DNA of 64,000 nucleotides from Candidatus Sodalis pierantonius str. SOPE (GTDB taxonomy: Bacteria > Pseudomonadota > Gammaproteobacteria > Enterobacterales > Enterobacteriaceae): assembly GCF_000517405.1 (NCBI RefSeq), contig NZ_CP006568.1:3038001-3102000 (forward strand), in the 5' to 3' direction. Shown one piece after another: positions 17,251-26,392 of the stretch. A program made the position numbers and the translations under genes. The stretch's first letter is position 1. The number at the start of each line of letters is the position of its first letter. The notes beneath the pieces were generated by a model. That model was not told where the DNA came from. It did not search any database and was given only the letters and a program-made list of their open reading frames with translations.

Positions 17251-19065
17251 TTAGCGGTCCACATCTGACATAACGAAATCAATACTGCCCAGATATACGA
17301 TCAAATCCGATACCAGGCTGCCGCGAATAACCGAGGGGATCTGCTGCAAATGAGGGAAACTGGGCGTGCGGATGCGCGTCCGGTAACTCATCGTGCTGCC
17401 ATCGCTGGTCAGGTAATAGCTGTTGATGCCCTTGGTGGCCTCGATCATCTGGAATGATTCGTTGGCCGGCATCACCGGTCCCCAGGAAACCTGCAGGAAG
17501 TGCGTGATAAGCGTCTCGATATGCTGCAGGGTGCGCTCTTTCGGCGGCGGCGTGGTCAACGGATGGTCGGCCTTAAACGGCCCCGCCGGCATATTGTTAA
17601 GGCACTGCTCAAGGATGCGCAGGCTTTGGCGCATCTCTTCCACTTTCAGCATCACGCGGCTGTAGCAGTCGCTCACGCCATCGCCTACCGGCACCTCGAA
17701 GTCGAAGTTTTCATAACCGGAATAGGGACGCCATTTACGCACGTCGAAATCGATGCCGGTGGCACGCAGCGCAGCGCCGGTCACGCCCCAGTCCAGCGCC
17801 TCTTTCGCGCCATAGGCGGCCACGCCCTCGGCGCGTGCGCGCAGCACGCTGTTGCGGAGCGCCGCTTTGACATAGCTGTCCAGACGCTTCGGCAGCCAGT
17901 CGAGAAATTCCCGCAGCAGCCCTTCCCAGCCGCGCGGCAGATCGTGCGCCACGCCGCCGATGCGGAACCAGGCGGGATGCATGCGAAAACCGGTAATCGC
18001 CTCGACGACATCATAAATTTTCTGACGGTCGGTAAACGCCAGGAACACCGGCGTCATACCGCCGATGTCCTGAATATAGGTACTGATGTACAGCAGGTGA
18101 CTATTGATGCGGAACAGCTCCGACAGCATCACCCGGATCACGTTGACGCGATCGGGCACCACGATGCCGGCCAGCTTTTCCACCGCCAGCACATAAGGCA
18201 TCTCGTTGACGCAGCCGCCGAGATATTCGACGCGGTCGGTATAGGGGATATAGCTATGCCAGGACTGGCGCTCGCCCATCTTTTCGGCGCCGCGGTGGTG
18301 ATAACCGATATCGGGCACGCAATCGACGATCTCTTCACCGTCGAGCTGCAGGATGATGCGGAAGGCGCCGTGGGCGGAGGGGTGGTTCGGCCCCAGGTTG
18401 AGGAACATGAAGTCCTCGTTTTCCGTGCCGCGCTTCATGCCCCACTCTTCCGGCTTGAAGGTCAGCCCTTCCATCTCCAAGTCTTCTTTTTGCTTGGTGA
18501 GGACGAAGGGATCGAATTCCGTGGCGCGCGCCGGATAATCTTTGCGCAGCGGATGCCCGTCCCAGCTCTTCGGCATCATGATGCGGGTCAGGTGCGGGTG
18601 GCCGTCGAAGGTCATGCCGAACATTTCCCAGGTTTCGCGCTCATACCAGTTGGCGTTGGGGAAGATGCGGGTACAGGTGGGCAGGCGCAGATCTTTTTCC
18701 AGCAGCGCCACCTTCAACATGATATCTCGATTGCGATCGATGGAAATCAGATGGTAGAAAACGGTAAAATCCGCCGCCGGCAGGCCCTGGCGGTGGGTAC
18801 GCAGGCGCTCGTCCACCCCGTGCAGGTCATAGAGCATCACATAGGGCTTCGGCAGCTTTTTCAAGAAGGTCAGCACCTTGAGGATCTGCTCACGCTTCAC
18901 CCACACGACCGGAATTCCGGTACGGGTCGGCTGCACGCTGAACGCGTCCGGGCCGAAATGGTTACGCAACTCGCCAATCACCAGATCATCAAGATAATCC
19001 TGGGTTTGCCAGGCCGGCAGGGCGGAATTCTGCGTCATCAACTCTGTCATAGTTATCTTCACCAC
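17251..19065 (-). CDS. nuoC: fused NADH-quinone oxidoreductase subunit C/D
   Basis: A 604-residue fusion of the 30-kDa (NuoC) and 49-kDa (NuoD) subunits, as is usual in enterobacteria. NuoC part: FHLISIDRNRDI, LFPNANWYERETWEMFG-type segment, GHPLRKDYPA. NuoD part from about residue 200: NLGPNHPSAHGAFR, DIGYHHRGAEKMGE, FRMHPAWFRIGG, SWGPVMPANESFQMIEA, DFVMSDVDR end. It forms the quinone site with NuoB. The start is MVKITMTELM; a second ATG (MTELM) is possible. Intact. Confidence 0.97.
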   Translation of the reverse strand: MVKITMTELMTQNSALPAWQTQDYLDDLVIGELRNHFGPDAFSVQPTRTGIPVVWVKREQILKVLTFLKKLPKPYVMLYDLHGVDERLRTHRQGLPAADFTVFYHLISIDRNRDIMLKVALLEKDLRLPTCTRIFPNANWYERETWEMFGMTFDGHPHLTRIMMPKSWDGHPLRKDYPARATEFDPFVLTKQKEDLEMEGLTFKPEEWGMKRGTENEDFMFLNLGPNHPSAHGAFRIILQLDGEEIVDCVPDIGYHHRGAEKMGERQSWHSYIPYTDRVEYLGGCVNEMPYVLAVEKLAGIVVPDRVNVIRVMLSELFRINSHLLYISTYIQDIGGMTPVFLAFTDRQKIYDVVEAITGFRMHPAWFRIGGVAHDLPRGWEGLLREFLDWLPKRLDSYVKAALRNSVLRARAEGVAAYGAKEALDWGVTGAALRATGIDFDVRKWRPYSGYENFDFEVPVGDGVSDCYSRVMLKVEEMRQSLRILEQCLNNMPAGPFKADHPLTTPPPKERTLQHIETLITHFLQVSWGPVMPANESFQMIEATKGINSYYLTSDGSTMSYRTRIRTPSFPHLQQIPSVIRGSLVSDLIVYLGSIDFVMSDVDR

Positions 19066-19128
19066 ATTTGGCTGTGCCGGCGCATGCCGCCGCGCTTATC
19101 CGCCGCGGCCGGCATGCGTATCCGCGCG

Positions 19129-19803
19129 TTAAATTTCGTCGGGCGTGCGCAGATGGGTGACCGCGATGCGTTCACCGTGCTTACGTTGACGTTCCGACTC
19201 CATATTGGCGCGATAGACGCCCTGATCGCCCACGACCCAGGAGAGCGGACGGCGTTCTTTGCCGATAGACTCCTTGAGCAGCAGCAGCGCCTGGATGTAG
19301 GCCTCAGGGCGCGGCGGACAGCCGGGAATGTAGACGTCCACCGGCAGGAATTTATCGACCCCCTGCACCACGGAATAAATATCGTACATGCCGCCGGAAT
19401 TGGCGCAGGCCCCCATGGAGATAACCCATTTCGGCTCCAGCATCTGGTCGTACAGCCGCTGGATGACGGGGGCCATCTTGGTGAAAGGCGTGCCCGCCAC
19501 CACCATGAAATCCGCCTGGCGCGGTGAGGCACGGATGACTTCCGACCCAAACCGCGCCACGTCGTGCACGGCAGTAAACGAGGTAGTCATTTCAACATAG
19601 CAGCAGGAGAGGCCGAAGTTGTAGGGCCAAAGCGAACTGCCGCGTCCCCAGTTCACCGCATTGTGCAGCGCGCTCTCAAGCTTGCCGAGATAAACACTGC
19701 GATGGACATGCTGCTCCAGCGGATCCGCCACGATTTCCTGTTTTTGCAGGGGATACCGCTCATTGTCGCCGTCCGGCTCCGCGCGGGTGAGGATATAATC
19801 CAT
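19129..19803 (-). CDS. nuoB: NADH-quinone oxidoreductase subunit B
   Basis: A 224-residue subunit carrying terminal cluster N2, the electron donor to quinone. The tandem cysteines (FGLSCCYVEM) and the distal ligands (GACANSGGMYD, VYIPGCPPRPEA) are all present. It follows nuoA by 16 bases. Intact. Confidence 0.98.
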   Translation of the reverse strand: MDYILTRAEPDGDNERYPLQKQEIVADPLEQHVHRSVYLGKLESALHNAVNWGRGSSLWPYNFGLSCCYVEMTTSFTAVHDVARFGSEVIRASPRQADFMVVAGTPFTKMAPVIQRLYDQMLEPKWVISMGACANSGGMYDIYSVVQGVDKFLPVDVYIPGCPPRPEAYIQALLLLKESIGKERRPLSWVVGDQGVYRANMESERQRKHGERIAVTHLRTPDEI

Positions 19804-19819
19804 TTTTGCTGCCTCGCTG

Positions 19820-20257
19820 TTACTTTTGATGACGGGGGGTTTCGCCTATCGGGCCTGCTCGGCGCAAACGCCGGGAGCGTTCCGGCGTCCAGTCAAGCGC
19901 GCCAATGCGCACCAGGTAAACCAAACCCGCCAACAGGATAAAAATGAAAATGGTTGCCTCAATGAAGCCTACCCAGCCCGCTTTGCGGATGGCGGTAGCC
20001 CAGGCGTATAAATAGAGGGCTTCAACGTCGAAAATGACGAAAAACATCGCCACCAGGTAAAATTTAGCTGAAAGGCGCAATCTTGCGGTGCCCACCGGAT
20101 CGATTCCGGATTCAAACGGCACGTTTTTCGAGCGCGCGCGACCGCGACCGCCCAGCAGGAAGCCGCCGGTAAGCATAAAGGCACACAGTCCCAGCGCACC
20201 CAGGAGGAATACGGCGAAAGCCCAATAATGAGCGGTAATTTCAGTGGTTATCAACAT
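19820..20257 (-). CDS. nuoA: NADH-quinone oxidoreductase subunit A
   Basis: First gene of the operon: a 145-residue, three-helix membrane subunit. It has the conserved pattern FESGIDPVGTARLRLSAKFYLVA, in which the Asp and Glu lie in the loop near the quinone channel, and the FDVEALYLYAW helix. The C-terminal tail is slightly variable. Intact. Confidence 0.97.
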   Translation of the reverse strand: MLITTEITAHYWAFAVFLLGALGLCAFMLTGGFLLGGRGRARSKNVPFESGIDPVGTARLRLSAKFYLVAMFFVIFDVEALYLYAWATAIRKAGWVGFIEATIFIFILLAGLVYLVRIGALDWTPERSRRLRRAGPIGETPRHQK

Positions 20258-20906
20258 TCTCTATGCTACTCATCAAAAGTGGCGATTTACAGGCTGCTCT
20301 TAGACATAGGCAGTTTTACGCATCACATCGATTTACGGGAAGGAAGTAAGAAACCGTATAAAGCCGTGTGGTAATGAGATACACAGCCATTGTGTAGGGT
20401 TTTTTACTCCTTTTTATAACCTTTTGTCAACTTAGACATCATGAACTCCATGTTAATTTACACCTGCAATAGCCGCTTAACTTAGATGCGCAAGAAATTA
20501 GCTAAATCGTGTCAGCCAGTAAAACGGGATTTCGGCCTGCGGACCCGTTGTTAGGAAAAGCTGCGGTCAATTATACCATTTTCGCGAAAAATCCTATGGA
20601 TCGACGTTAGCGGTAAACCCTTTTTATGATCCAGGACACATTTCAACAGATTTTCTAGGGTTTTATTGTGCAAATAACCACCTTTTTGCAAGGATAAGAT
20701 TTGAAATAGTGTTTCTAATTTATTGATATGCCCGTTAAATGGACAGGGAGCGCGGGCGTAAGCAACGGGGAAATATCCTGGAGGCACCGGGGAGGAAAAT
20801 AGCGGGTTTTAACCGGTTGAATGCGTAAAAAGCGGGAAACAGATGTTATTATCTTGTTTGTAAAAAATAAGCTCCCTGATCAGCAGCTTATTTTAAGTCG
20901 TAACAA
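20258..20906 (-). promoter_or_regulatory. nuoA upstream region
   Basis: About 650 bp of AT-richer DNA between nuoA and lrhA, a gap of similar length to the one I recall in E. coli, where it holds the nuo promoters and their ArcA, NarL and Fis control sites. I see no confident operator or gene. A 78-codon minus-strand open frame at 20551-20787 has no recognisable features and is treated as chance. Confidence 0.4.
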
Positions 20907-21845
20907 TCATTCCTCTTCCAGTGAAGGGCTTTCCCCTTCCAGCGACGGCGGGGGTTTGGGCGTATAGGTATCGCTGCCCGACTGCAGGGCATTGAAAATC
21001 GCCAATGCCAATTCGTTTTCACCGTGGGGATTTTTACACAGCGCATAGCACGTAGCAGGAAGCTCGGGCAGACCGTCGCTCACCCCCAGCACGCGTAAAT
21101 CGGGGCTCATCATCTCCACCGGCCGCAGGGTGATGCCCATGCCGGCTTTGACCGCCGCGCGCACGGCAGCGTGCGTCGAGGCGATGTAGGCGATACGCCA
21201 CGGCACTCCCACCGCATCAAGGCTTTCCACGGCCAGGGTGCGAAACGGGCTAGGCTCGTCCAGCACCACCAGCGGGACCACCTCGCCGGGCGTGAAGCGA
21301 TAATCCGCCGCGCAATACCAAAGCGTGGGCGAGGTGCGCAGCGTCACGGCAGGATGGGCGAAGGCGTAGCGATCGCTCTGGGTGCTGATGGCCAAATCCA
21401 CTTCGCCGTTGTTGAGCATTTCCACCATTTGCGGACCGCGCTTCACGCAGACATCCACGGACAGTTTGGGATAAATTCGGGTAACGCGGTTAAGCAGGTA
21501 GGGCAGGATGGTGTCGGCCGTATCATAGGACGCGCCTATGGTCAGTACACCCTGGATATTGCTAAACATAAGGGAGGTACAGGCTTCGTCATTGTACAGT
21601 AAAATCTTGCGGGCATAGCCAAGCAGTTGAATTCCATGTTCAGTTAAAAGCTTATTACGGCCATGACGGGCGAAAAGCTCTTTCCCCACAAGCTGTTCCA
21701 ATCGCTGCATTTGCTGGCTAACCGCAGACTGCGTGCGGCAAACTGAGGCCGCTGCCGCAGCGAAGGTGTTAAGATCGGCGACGGCAACAAACGTTCTCAA
21801 CAGATCAAGATCAAGATTGAGTACGGGACGATTTGCATTGGTCAT
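20907..21845 (-). CDS. lrhA: LysR-family regulator LrhA
   Basis: A 312-residue LysR-type repressor; in E. coli it lowers flhDC motility expression and rpoS translation. The N-terminal helix-turn-helix is highly conserved (LDLLRTFVAVADLNTFAAAA, QSAVSQQMQRLEQLVG, HGRNKLLTEHG). The effector domain is complete (LTIGASYDTADTILPYLL, RTSPTLWYCAADY, VKAGMGITLRPVEMM). It lies in its native place upstream of nuo. Its own 5' region is interrupted 176 bp upstream by an IS903-like copy, which may separate it from distal promoter elements. Confidence 0.93.
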   Translation of the reverse strand: MTNANRPVLNLDLDLLRTFVAVADLNTFAAAAASVCRTQSAVSQQMQRLEQLVGKELFARHGRNKLLTEHGIQLLGYARKILLYNDEACTSLMFSNIQGVLTIGASYDTADTILPYLLNRVTRIYPKLSVDVCVKRGPQMVEMLNNGEVDLAISTQSDRYAFAHPAVTLRTSPTLWYCAADYRFTPGEVVPLVVLDEPSPFRTLAVESLDAVGVPWRIAYIASTHAAVRAAVKAGMGITLRPVEMMSPDLRVLGVSDGLPELPATCYALCKNPHGENELALAIFNALQSGSDTYTPKPPPSLEGESPSLEEE

Positions 21846-22021
21846 ATATTGTCTTCGCTGTTTGAATTCTAATTACAAACTACTGTCCTGGCGTTGCAAA
21901 AGGTGGTAACTCCATCGTATTGTCAAAACCGGCCATGAGCATATCGTGCCGTCCGTAAGGCCAGGCGCCTCGAACGATATGCACTATTTGTGCCGGATGG
22001 TTCATTCTTCAACAATCACGC

Positions 22022-23076
22022 GGCTTTGTTGAATAAATCGAACTTTTAGGTGACTGGCGGCTCTGATCACTACATTCGTTTCAACATCAGGTCCCCATGG
22101 CAAAGCAAAAGTTTAAAATCACCAACTGGCCCGCATATAACAATGCGCTCAGGCAGCGGGGGGACCTGACAGTATGGCTTGATGAGTCAGCCATTGCTGC
22201 ATGGACTGAGAGTACACCACCTGAACATCGTGGCCGGCCGCTTCACTACACCGATATGGCCATTACCACGGTTCTGATGATAAAGCGCGTGTTTAACCTT
22301 TCGCTCCGGGCGTTACAGGGTTTCGTTGACTCGATTTTTAAACTGATGGGGCTGTCGCTGCGCTGCCCAGATTACTCTCTGGTCAGCCGGCGAGCAAAAA
22401 CCGTCGACATCAGCATAAAAACGCCAACCCGCGGCGAAATCTCACACCTGGTCATCGATGGCACCGGCCTGAAAATCTTCGGCGAAGGCGAATGGAAAGT
22501 CAGGCAGCATGGGGCTGAGAGGCGCAGAGTATGGCGCAAGCTTCATCTGGCAGTAGATAGCGCGACACATGAAATTATCTGTGCCGATTTATCGCTAAGC
22601 GGTACAACAGATGCGCAGGCGCTGCCCGGGCTGATTAACCAAACCCACCGGAAAATCAGGGAAGCGTCGGCTGACAGTGCTTACGATACGCGTTACTGTC
22701 ATGATGCTCTGCTGAGGAAAAAAATAAAGCCGCTTATCCCACCGCGAAGTGGTGCGCAATATTGGCCAGCTCGATACCATGAGCGTAACCATGCGGTGGC
22801 AAATCAGCATCTGAGCGGCAATAACGATACCTGGAAAAAGAAAGTAGGTTATCACCGGCGTTCACTGGCTGAAACGGCCATGTTCCGGTTTAAAATACTT
22901 CTGGGTGGTCATCTGAGTCTGCATGACTATGACGCGCAGGTAGGTGAGGCTATGGCAATGGTCAAAGCGCTTAACCGGATCACGTTGTTAGGAATGCCAA
23001 ACAGCGTCCGCATCATGTAACAATCGCCCTGATAGGGAGGAAGTCGTCACAAATTTCGGATTTATTCAACAAAGCG
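22022..23076 (+). mobile_element. IS903-like element (IS5 family), copy 1, complete
   Basis: A 1,055-bp element. The left end is GGCTTTGTTGAATAAATC; the right end reads inward as CGCTTTGTTGAATAAATC, so the ends match over 17 of 18 bases. A 9-bp target duplication CAATCACGC is present on both sides (22013-22021 and 23077-23085). It carries one intact transposase gene and sits upstream of lrhA. Confidence 0.95.
22097..23020 (+). CDS. IS903-like transposase, intact
   Basis: A 307-residue DDE transposase of the IS5 family, IS903 group. The first catalytic Asp lies in HLVIDGTGLKIFG, the second in SADSAYDTRY, and the Y-x2-R-x3-E-x6-K signature is YHRRSLAETAMFRFK. It differs from copy 4 at only a few positions (for example Ser instead of Ala in the FVDSIFK segment), so both are probably recent. 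It is likely functional. Confidence 0.95.
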   Translation: MAKQKFKITNWPAYNNALRQRGDLTVWLDESAIAAWTESTPPEHRGRPLHYTDMAITTVLMIKRVFNLSLRALQGFVDSIFKLMGLSLRCPDYSLVSRRAKTVDISIKTPTRGEISHLVIDGTGLKIFGEGEWKVRQHGAERRRVWRKLHLAVDSATHEIICADLSLSGTTDAQALPGLINQTHRKIREASADSAYDTRYCHDALLRKKIKPLIPPRSGAQYWPARYHERNHAVANQHLSGNNDTWKKKVGYHRRSLAETAMFRFKILLGGHLSLHDYDAQVGEAMAMVKALNRITLLGMPNSVRIM

Positions 23077-23085
23077 CAATCACGC

Positions 23086-23583
23086 TACCACTTAAATAAA
23101 AGACTGCCGCGAAACTGAAATTAAGCACCAATGCGGTCAATACATTTTCTTTTTTAAGGATAACATTTGTTCCCCTTGATGTATAAAACAAAATAACCTG
23201 GCGGCTTACTACAAACGTTAATTTAATTAATTAAACGCTGGGTCAGCAAGGACAATAAATGTTAGATATTAATGATTAAGCGTTATTTTTATCTTACGGC
23301 GCCGCTTATTTACATAAATTTCTCTTAACTGTTGTTTAAACGAAAAAAAGTGTTCTTCTTTTCTAAATGCGGCCGCCTGTAAAGGTATACCATAAATAAC
23401 CCCGCGACGGTCAAGAAGTTAAATTTCGCCTCGTGCGCTAGACGACGAACTAAATGAAATGCTTCCTCAACGAGGCGGCGATTTCGGCATTTGCCTGCCC
23501 AATAGCTTAGGCGGGACACCGCGGCCGCATTCACGCCACCCGCCGATCGGCAACGGCATAATCACGGCTTTCGCCCTTTCTGG
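23086..23583. other. AT-rich spacer between two IS903-like copies
   Basis: About 500 bp, markedly richer in A and T than the surroundings. It is probably the original lrhA-alaA intergenic DNA (lrhA distal promoter side), now between two same-strand IS copies. A 69-codon minus-strand open frame at 23325-23534 has no recognisable relative. No RNA gene or terminator was identified. Confidence 0.4.
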
Positions 23584-24638
23584 GGCTTTGTTGAATAAAT
23601 CGAACTTTTAGGTGACTGGCGGCTCTGATCACTACATTCGTTTTAACATCAGGTCCCCATGGCAAAGCAAAAGTTTAAAATCACCAACTGGCCCGCATAC
23701 AACAATGCGCTCAGGCAGCGGGGGGACCTGACAGTATGGCTTGATGAGTCAGCCATTGCTGCATGGACTGAGAGTACACCACCTGAACATCGTGGCCGGC
23801 CGCTTCACTACACCGATATGGCCATTACCACGGTTCTGATGATAAAGCGCGTGTTTAACCTTTCGCTCCGGGCGTTACAGGGTTTCGTTGACGCGATTTT
23901 TAAACTGATGGGGCTGTCGCTGCGCTGCCCAGATTACTCTCTGGTCAGCCGGCGAGCAAAAACTGTCGACATCAGCATAAAAACGCCAACCCGCGGCGAA
24001 ATCTCACACCTGGTCATCGATGGCACCGGCCTGAAAATCTTCGGCGAAGGCGAATGGAAAGTCAGGCAGCATGGGGCTGAGAGGCGCAGAGTATGGCGCA
24101 AGCTTCATCTGGCAGTAGATAGCGCGACACATGAAATTATCTGTGCCGATTTATCGCTAAGCGGTACGACAGATGCGCAGGCGCCTGCCCGGGCTGATTA
24201 ACCAAACCCACCGGAAAATCAGGGAAGCGTCGGCTGACAGTGCTTACGATACGCGTTACTGTCATGATGCTCTGCTGAGGAAAAAATAAAGCCGCTTATC
24301 CCACCGCGAAGTGGTGCGCAATATTGGCCAGCTCGATACCATGAGCGTAACCATGCGGTGGCAAATCAGCATCTGAGCGGCAATAACGATACCTGGAAAA
24401 AGAAAGTAGGTTATCACCGGCGTTCACTGGCTGAAACGGCCATGTTCCGGTTTAAAATACTTCTGGGTGGTCATCTGAGTCTGCATGACTATGACGCGCA
24501 GGTAGGTGAGGCTATGGCAATGGTCAAAGCGCTTAACCGGATCACGTTGTTAGGAATGCCAAACAGCGTCCGCATCATGTAACAATCGCCCTGATAGGGA
24601 GGAAGTCGTCAAAAATTTCGGATTTATTCAACAAAGCG
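23584..24638 (+). mobile_element. IS903-like element, copy 2, defective, no target duplication
   Basis: A 1,055-bp copy with the same ends as copy 1. The nine flanking bases differ (CCTTTCTGG on the left, GATATCCGC on the right), and the right end abuts mid-gene alaA sequence. This indicates a deletion next to the element, or recombination between copies, that removed the alaA promoter and 5' half. Confidence 0.92.
23659..24582 (+). pseudogene. IS903-like transposase, frameshifted
   Basis: Same 307-codon gene as copy 1, with an extra C near 24182 (in the GCGCCTGCCC segment). The frame then ends as DAQAPARAD, 180 residues in. Further on, the A-run near 24281 has six A where intact copies have seven, which puts the frame back. 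The length is unchanged, but the second half, including the catalytic Glu, is out of reach. Confidence 0.93.
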
Positions 24639-25368
24639 GATATCCGCCGCAAAATAACGCCCCGCACACGCGGGCTGGTAATTATCAACCCGAATAATCC
24701 GACCGATGCGGTCTACAGTAAAGACATGCTGATGTCGCTGGTTGAAATCGCCCGACAGCATAATCTGATTATCTTCTCGGACGAGATTTACGACAAAATT
24801 TTCTACGACGCCGCGGAACATCACTCTATCGCGGCGCTGGCGCCCGATCTCCTGACCGTCACGTTCAACGGCCTGTCGAAGACCTACCGCGTCGCCGGTT
24901 TCCGGTAAAGCTGGATGGTACTCAATGGCCCGAAGAAACACGCCAAAGGCTATATCGAAGGGCTGGAGATGCTGGCGTCGATGCGCCTGTGTGCCGATGC
25001 AGCATGCGATCCAGACCGCCCTCGGCGGTTATCAGAGCATCAGCGAGTTTATTCAACCTGGCGGGCGGCTATATGAGCAGCGCAACCGGGCCTGGGAGCT
25101 TATCAACGACATCCCCGGCGTATCCTGCGTGAAGCCGAGCGCCGCGCTGTATATGTTCCCGCGCTATGACGCCAAACGTTTCAATATCCATGACGATCAA
25201 AAGTTGGTGCTCGATCTGCTGCTACAGGAAAAAGTTCTGCTGGTTCAGGGTAGCGCTTTTAATTGGCCCTGGCCGGATCACTTACGCATCGTCACATTGC
25301 CGCGGGTAGACGAGCTGGAAACCGCCATCGGCAAATTCGGCCGCTTTATGCAGCATTATCACCAATAA
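24639..25368 (+). pseudogene. alaA: alanine transaminase AlaA, 5' half deleted
   Basis: C-terminal part of the PLP enzyme that makes alanine from pyruvate and glutamate. Recognisable: TRGLVIINPNNPTDAVY, FSDEIYDKIFYD, and the PLP lysine in FNGLSKTYRVAGFR. Directly after that comes an in-frame TAA (24906-24908, Gln in E. coli), then WMVLNGPKKHAKGYIEG, and a frameshift near 25000 before QHAIQTALGGYQSISEF. About 110 N-terminal codons are absent; the remnant starts at the IS903-like copy 2 boundary. Not functional. Confidence 0.95.
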
Positions 25369-25585
25369 GCCCACGGCCCACGGCAGGCCGATATAGCGCC
25401 CGACCGGTGATGCCACAGCGGCGGAGATACCTACGTCTGCCGCGAGTCGGCGCCGGGCGTTAGGGCTGCGCGCCGGCGAATACGCTTTGCCTGACCGCGC
25501 TGGTGCCAGACATGCTGTATGCCCAATGTTGTCTCCGGCGTCGTGGAGCAGGCATCGTCGCCCTGCATCGGCATCCCTATTACCC

Positions 25586-25693
25586 GGCATCGACATTGGC
25601 ATCGACATTGGCATCGACATTGGCATTGGCATCGACATTGGCATTGGCATTGGCATTGGCATTGGCATTGGCATTGGCATTGGCATTGGCATT
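25586..25693. repeat. 18-unit hexanucleotide array
   Basis: Eighteen tandem hexamers on the plus strand. The first nine mix GGCATC, GACATT and GGCATT; the last nine are pure GGCATT. The array lies between the alaA remnant and yfbR, ending about 70 bp before the yfbR start. It reads open in several frames on both strands, which creates meaningless open frames such as alternating Ile-Gly. The older, interrupted part is at the left, and homogeneous expansion is at the right. Confidence 0.97.
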
Positions 25694-25764
25694 GGGAGAT
25701 TTGCATATCCGCCGCCGGGTGCGCACAATAGCGTTTCCGTTGTCGCGTCTTTCTGGAAACGTAT

Positions 25765-26364
25765 ATGACCCAAAGCCACTTCTTCGCCCACCTGTCACGC
25801 TTAAAACTGATTAACCGCTGGCCGCTGATGCGCAATGTGCGTACCGAAAATGTCTCGGAGCACAGTCTGCAGGTGGCGTTTGTCGCCCACGTTCTGGCGC
25901 TCATCAATAATCGCCTGTTCGGCGCCGACTTGAATGCCGAGCGTATCGCGCTGCTGGCGATGTATCACGACGCCAGCGAAGTGCTGACCGGCGATATGCC
26001 GACGCCCATTAAGTATTACAACGCCCAAATCGCCCACGAGTACAAAAACATTGAAAAAAACGCCCAGCAAAAGCTGATAGATATGGTCCCGGAAGCCCTG
26101 CGCGAGGATTTTCGTCTGCTCATCGACGAGCAACATTACCTGCCGGCGGAGAAAGCCGTCGTCAAGCAGGCCGATGTGCTGTGTGCCTATCTAAAGTGTC
26201 TGGAGGAGATTTCCGCCGGCAATACCGAATTTACCCTAGCGATGGCGCGCTTGGAAAAAACGCTGAACGAGCGGCGCAGCCCCGCGATGGACTATTTCCA
26301 GACGGTGTTTCTCCCAAGCTTCAGCCTGTCGCTGGACGAAATTAGCCAGGATTCGCCGCTGTAG
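25765..26364 (+). CDS. yfbR: 5'-deoxynucleotidase YfbR
   Basis: A 199-residue HD-domain phosphohydrolase, the same length as in E. coli, releasing phosphate from deoxynucleoside 5'-monophosphates. HD metal ligands are present: RTENVSEHSLQVA (His), AMYHDASEVLTGDMPTP (His-Asp), and KQADVLCAYLKC (distal Asp). It ends in LDEISQDSPL, as in E. coli. Only a weak ribosome site (GGAAA) is seen, and the upstream hexamer array may affect its promoter region. Intact. Confidence 0.95.
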   Translation: MTQSHFFAHLSRLKLINRWPLMRNVRTENVSEHSLQVAFVAHVLALINNRLFGADLNAERIALLAMYHDASEVLTGDMPTPIKYYNAQIAHEYKNIEKNAQQKLIDMVPEALREDFRLLIDEQHYLPAEKAVVKQADVLCAYLKCLEEISAGNTEFTLAMARLEKTLNERRSPAMDYFQTVFLPSFSLSLDEISQDSPL

Positions 26365-26392
26365 CGTCACCCTGCTAAAACGCGCCTTCGCC

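Noticed and set aside
17500..19527. 675-codon open frame on the plus strand opposite nuoCD and nuoB
   Set aside because: Antisense shadow of two highly conserved GC-rich genes; His/Gln/Arg-rich, with no domain and no ribosome site.
20551..20787. 78-codon minus-strand open frame upstream of nuoA
   Set aside because: No recognisable motif, and it lies in the nuo regulatory region; I cannot support it as a gene.
23325..23534. 69-codon minus-strand open frame between IS copies 1 and 2
   Set aside because: No family resemblance; AT-rich probable intergenic DNA.
22022..24638. Composite transposon made of IS903-like copies 1 and 2
   Set aside because: The 500-bp interior has no cargo gene, copy 1 has its own target duplication, and copy 2 has an alaA deletion junction; two separate insertions explain it better.
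25586..25693. CRISPR-like regularity
   Set aside because: Units are 6 bp with no spacers and no cas genes nearby; it is a microsatellite.
25431..25907. Overlapping open frames in several frames around 25.6 kb (alternating Ile-Gly, Ala-Leu, His-Trp, Asn-Ala)
   Set aside because: Created by the hexanucleotide array, which contains no stop in these frames; no start or function is supported.
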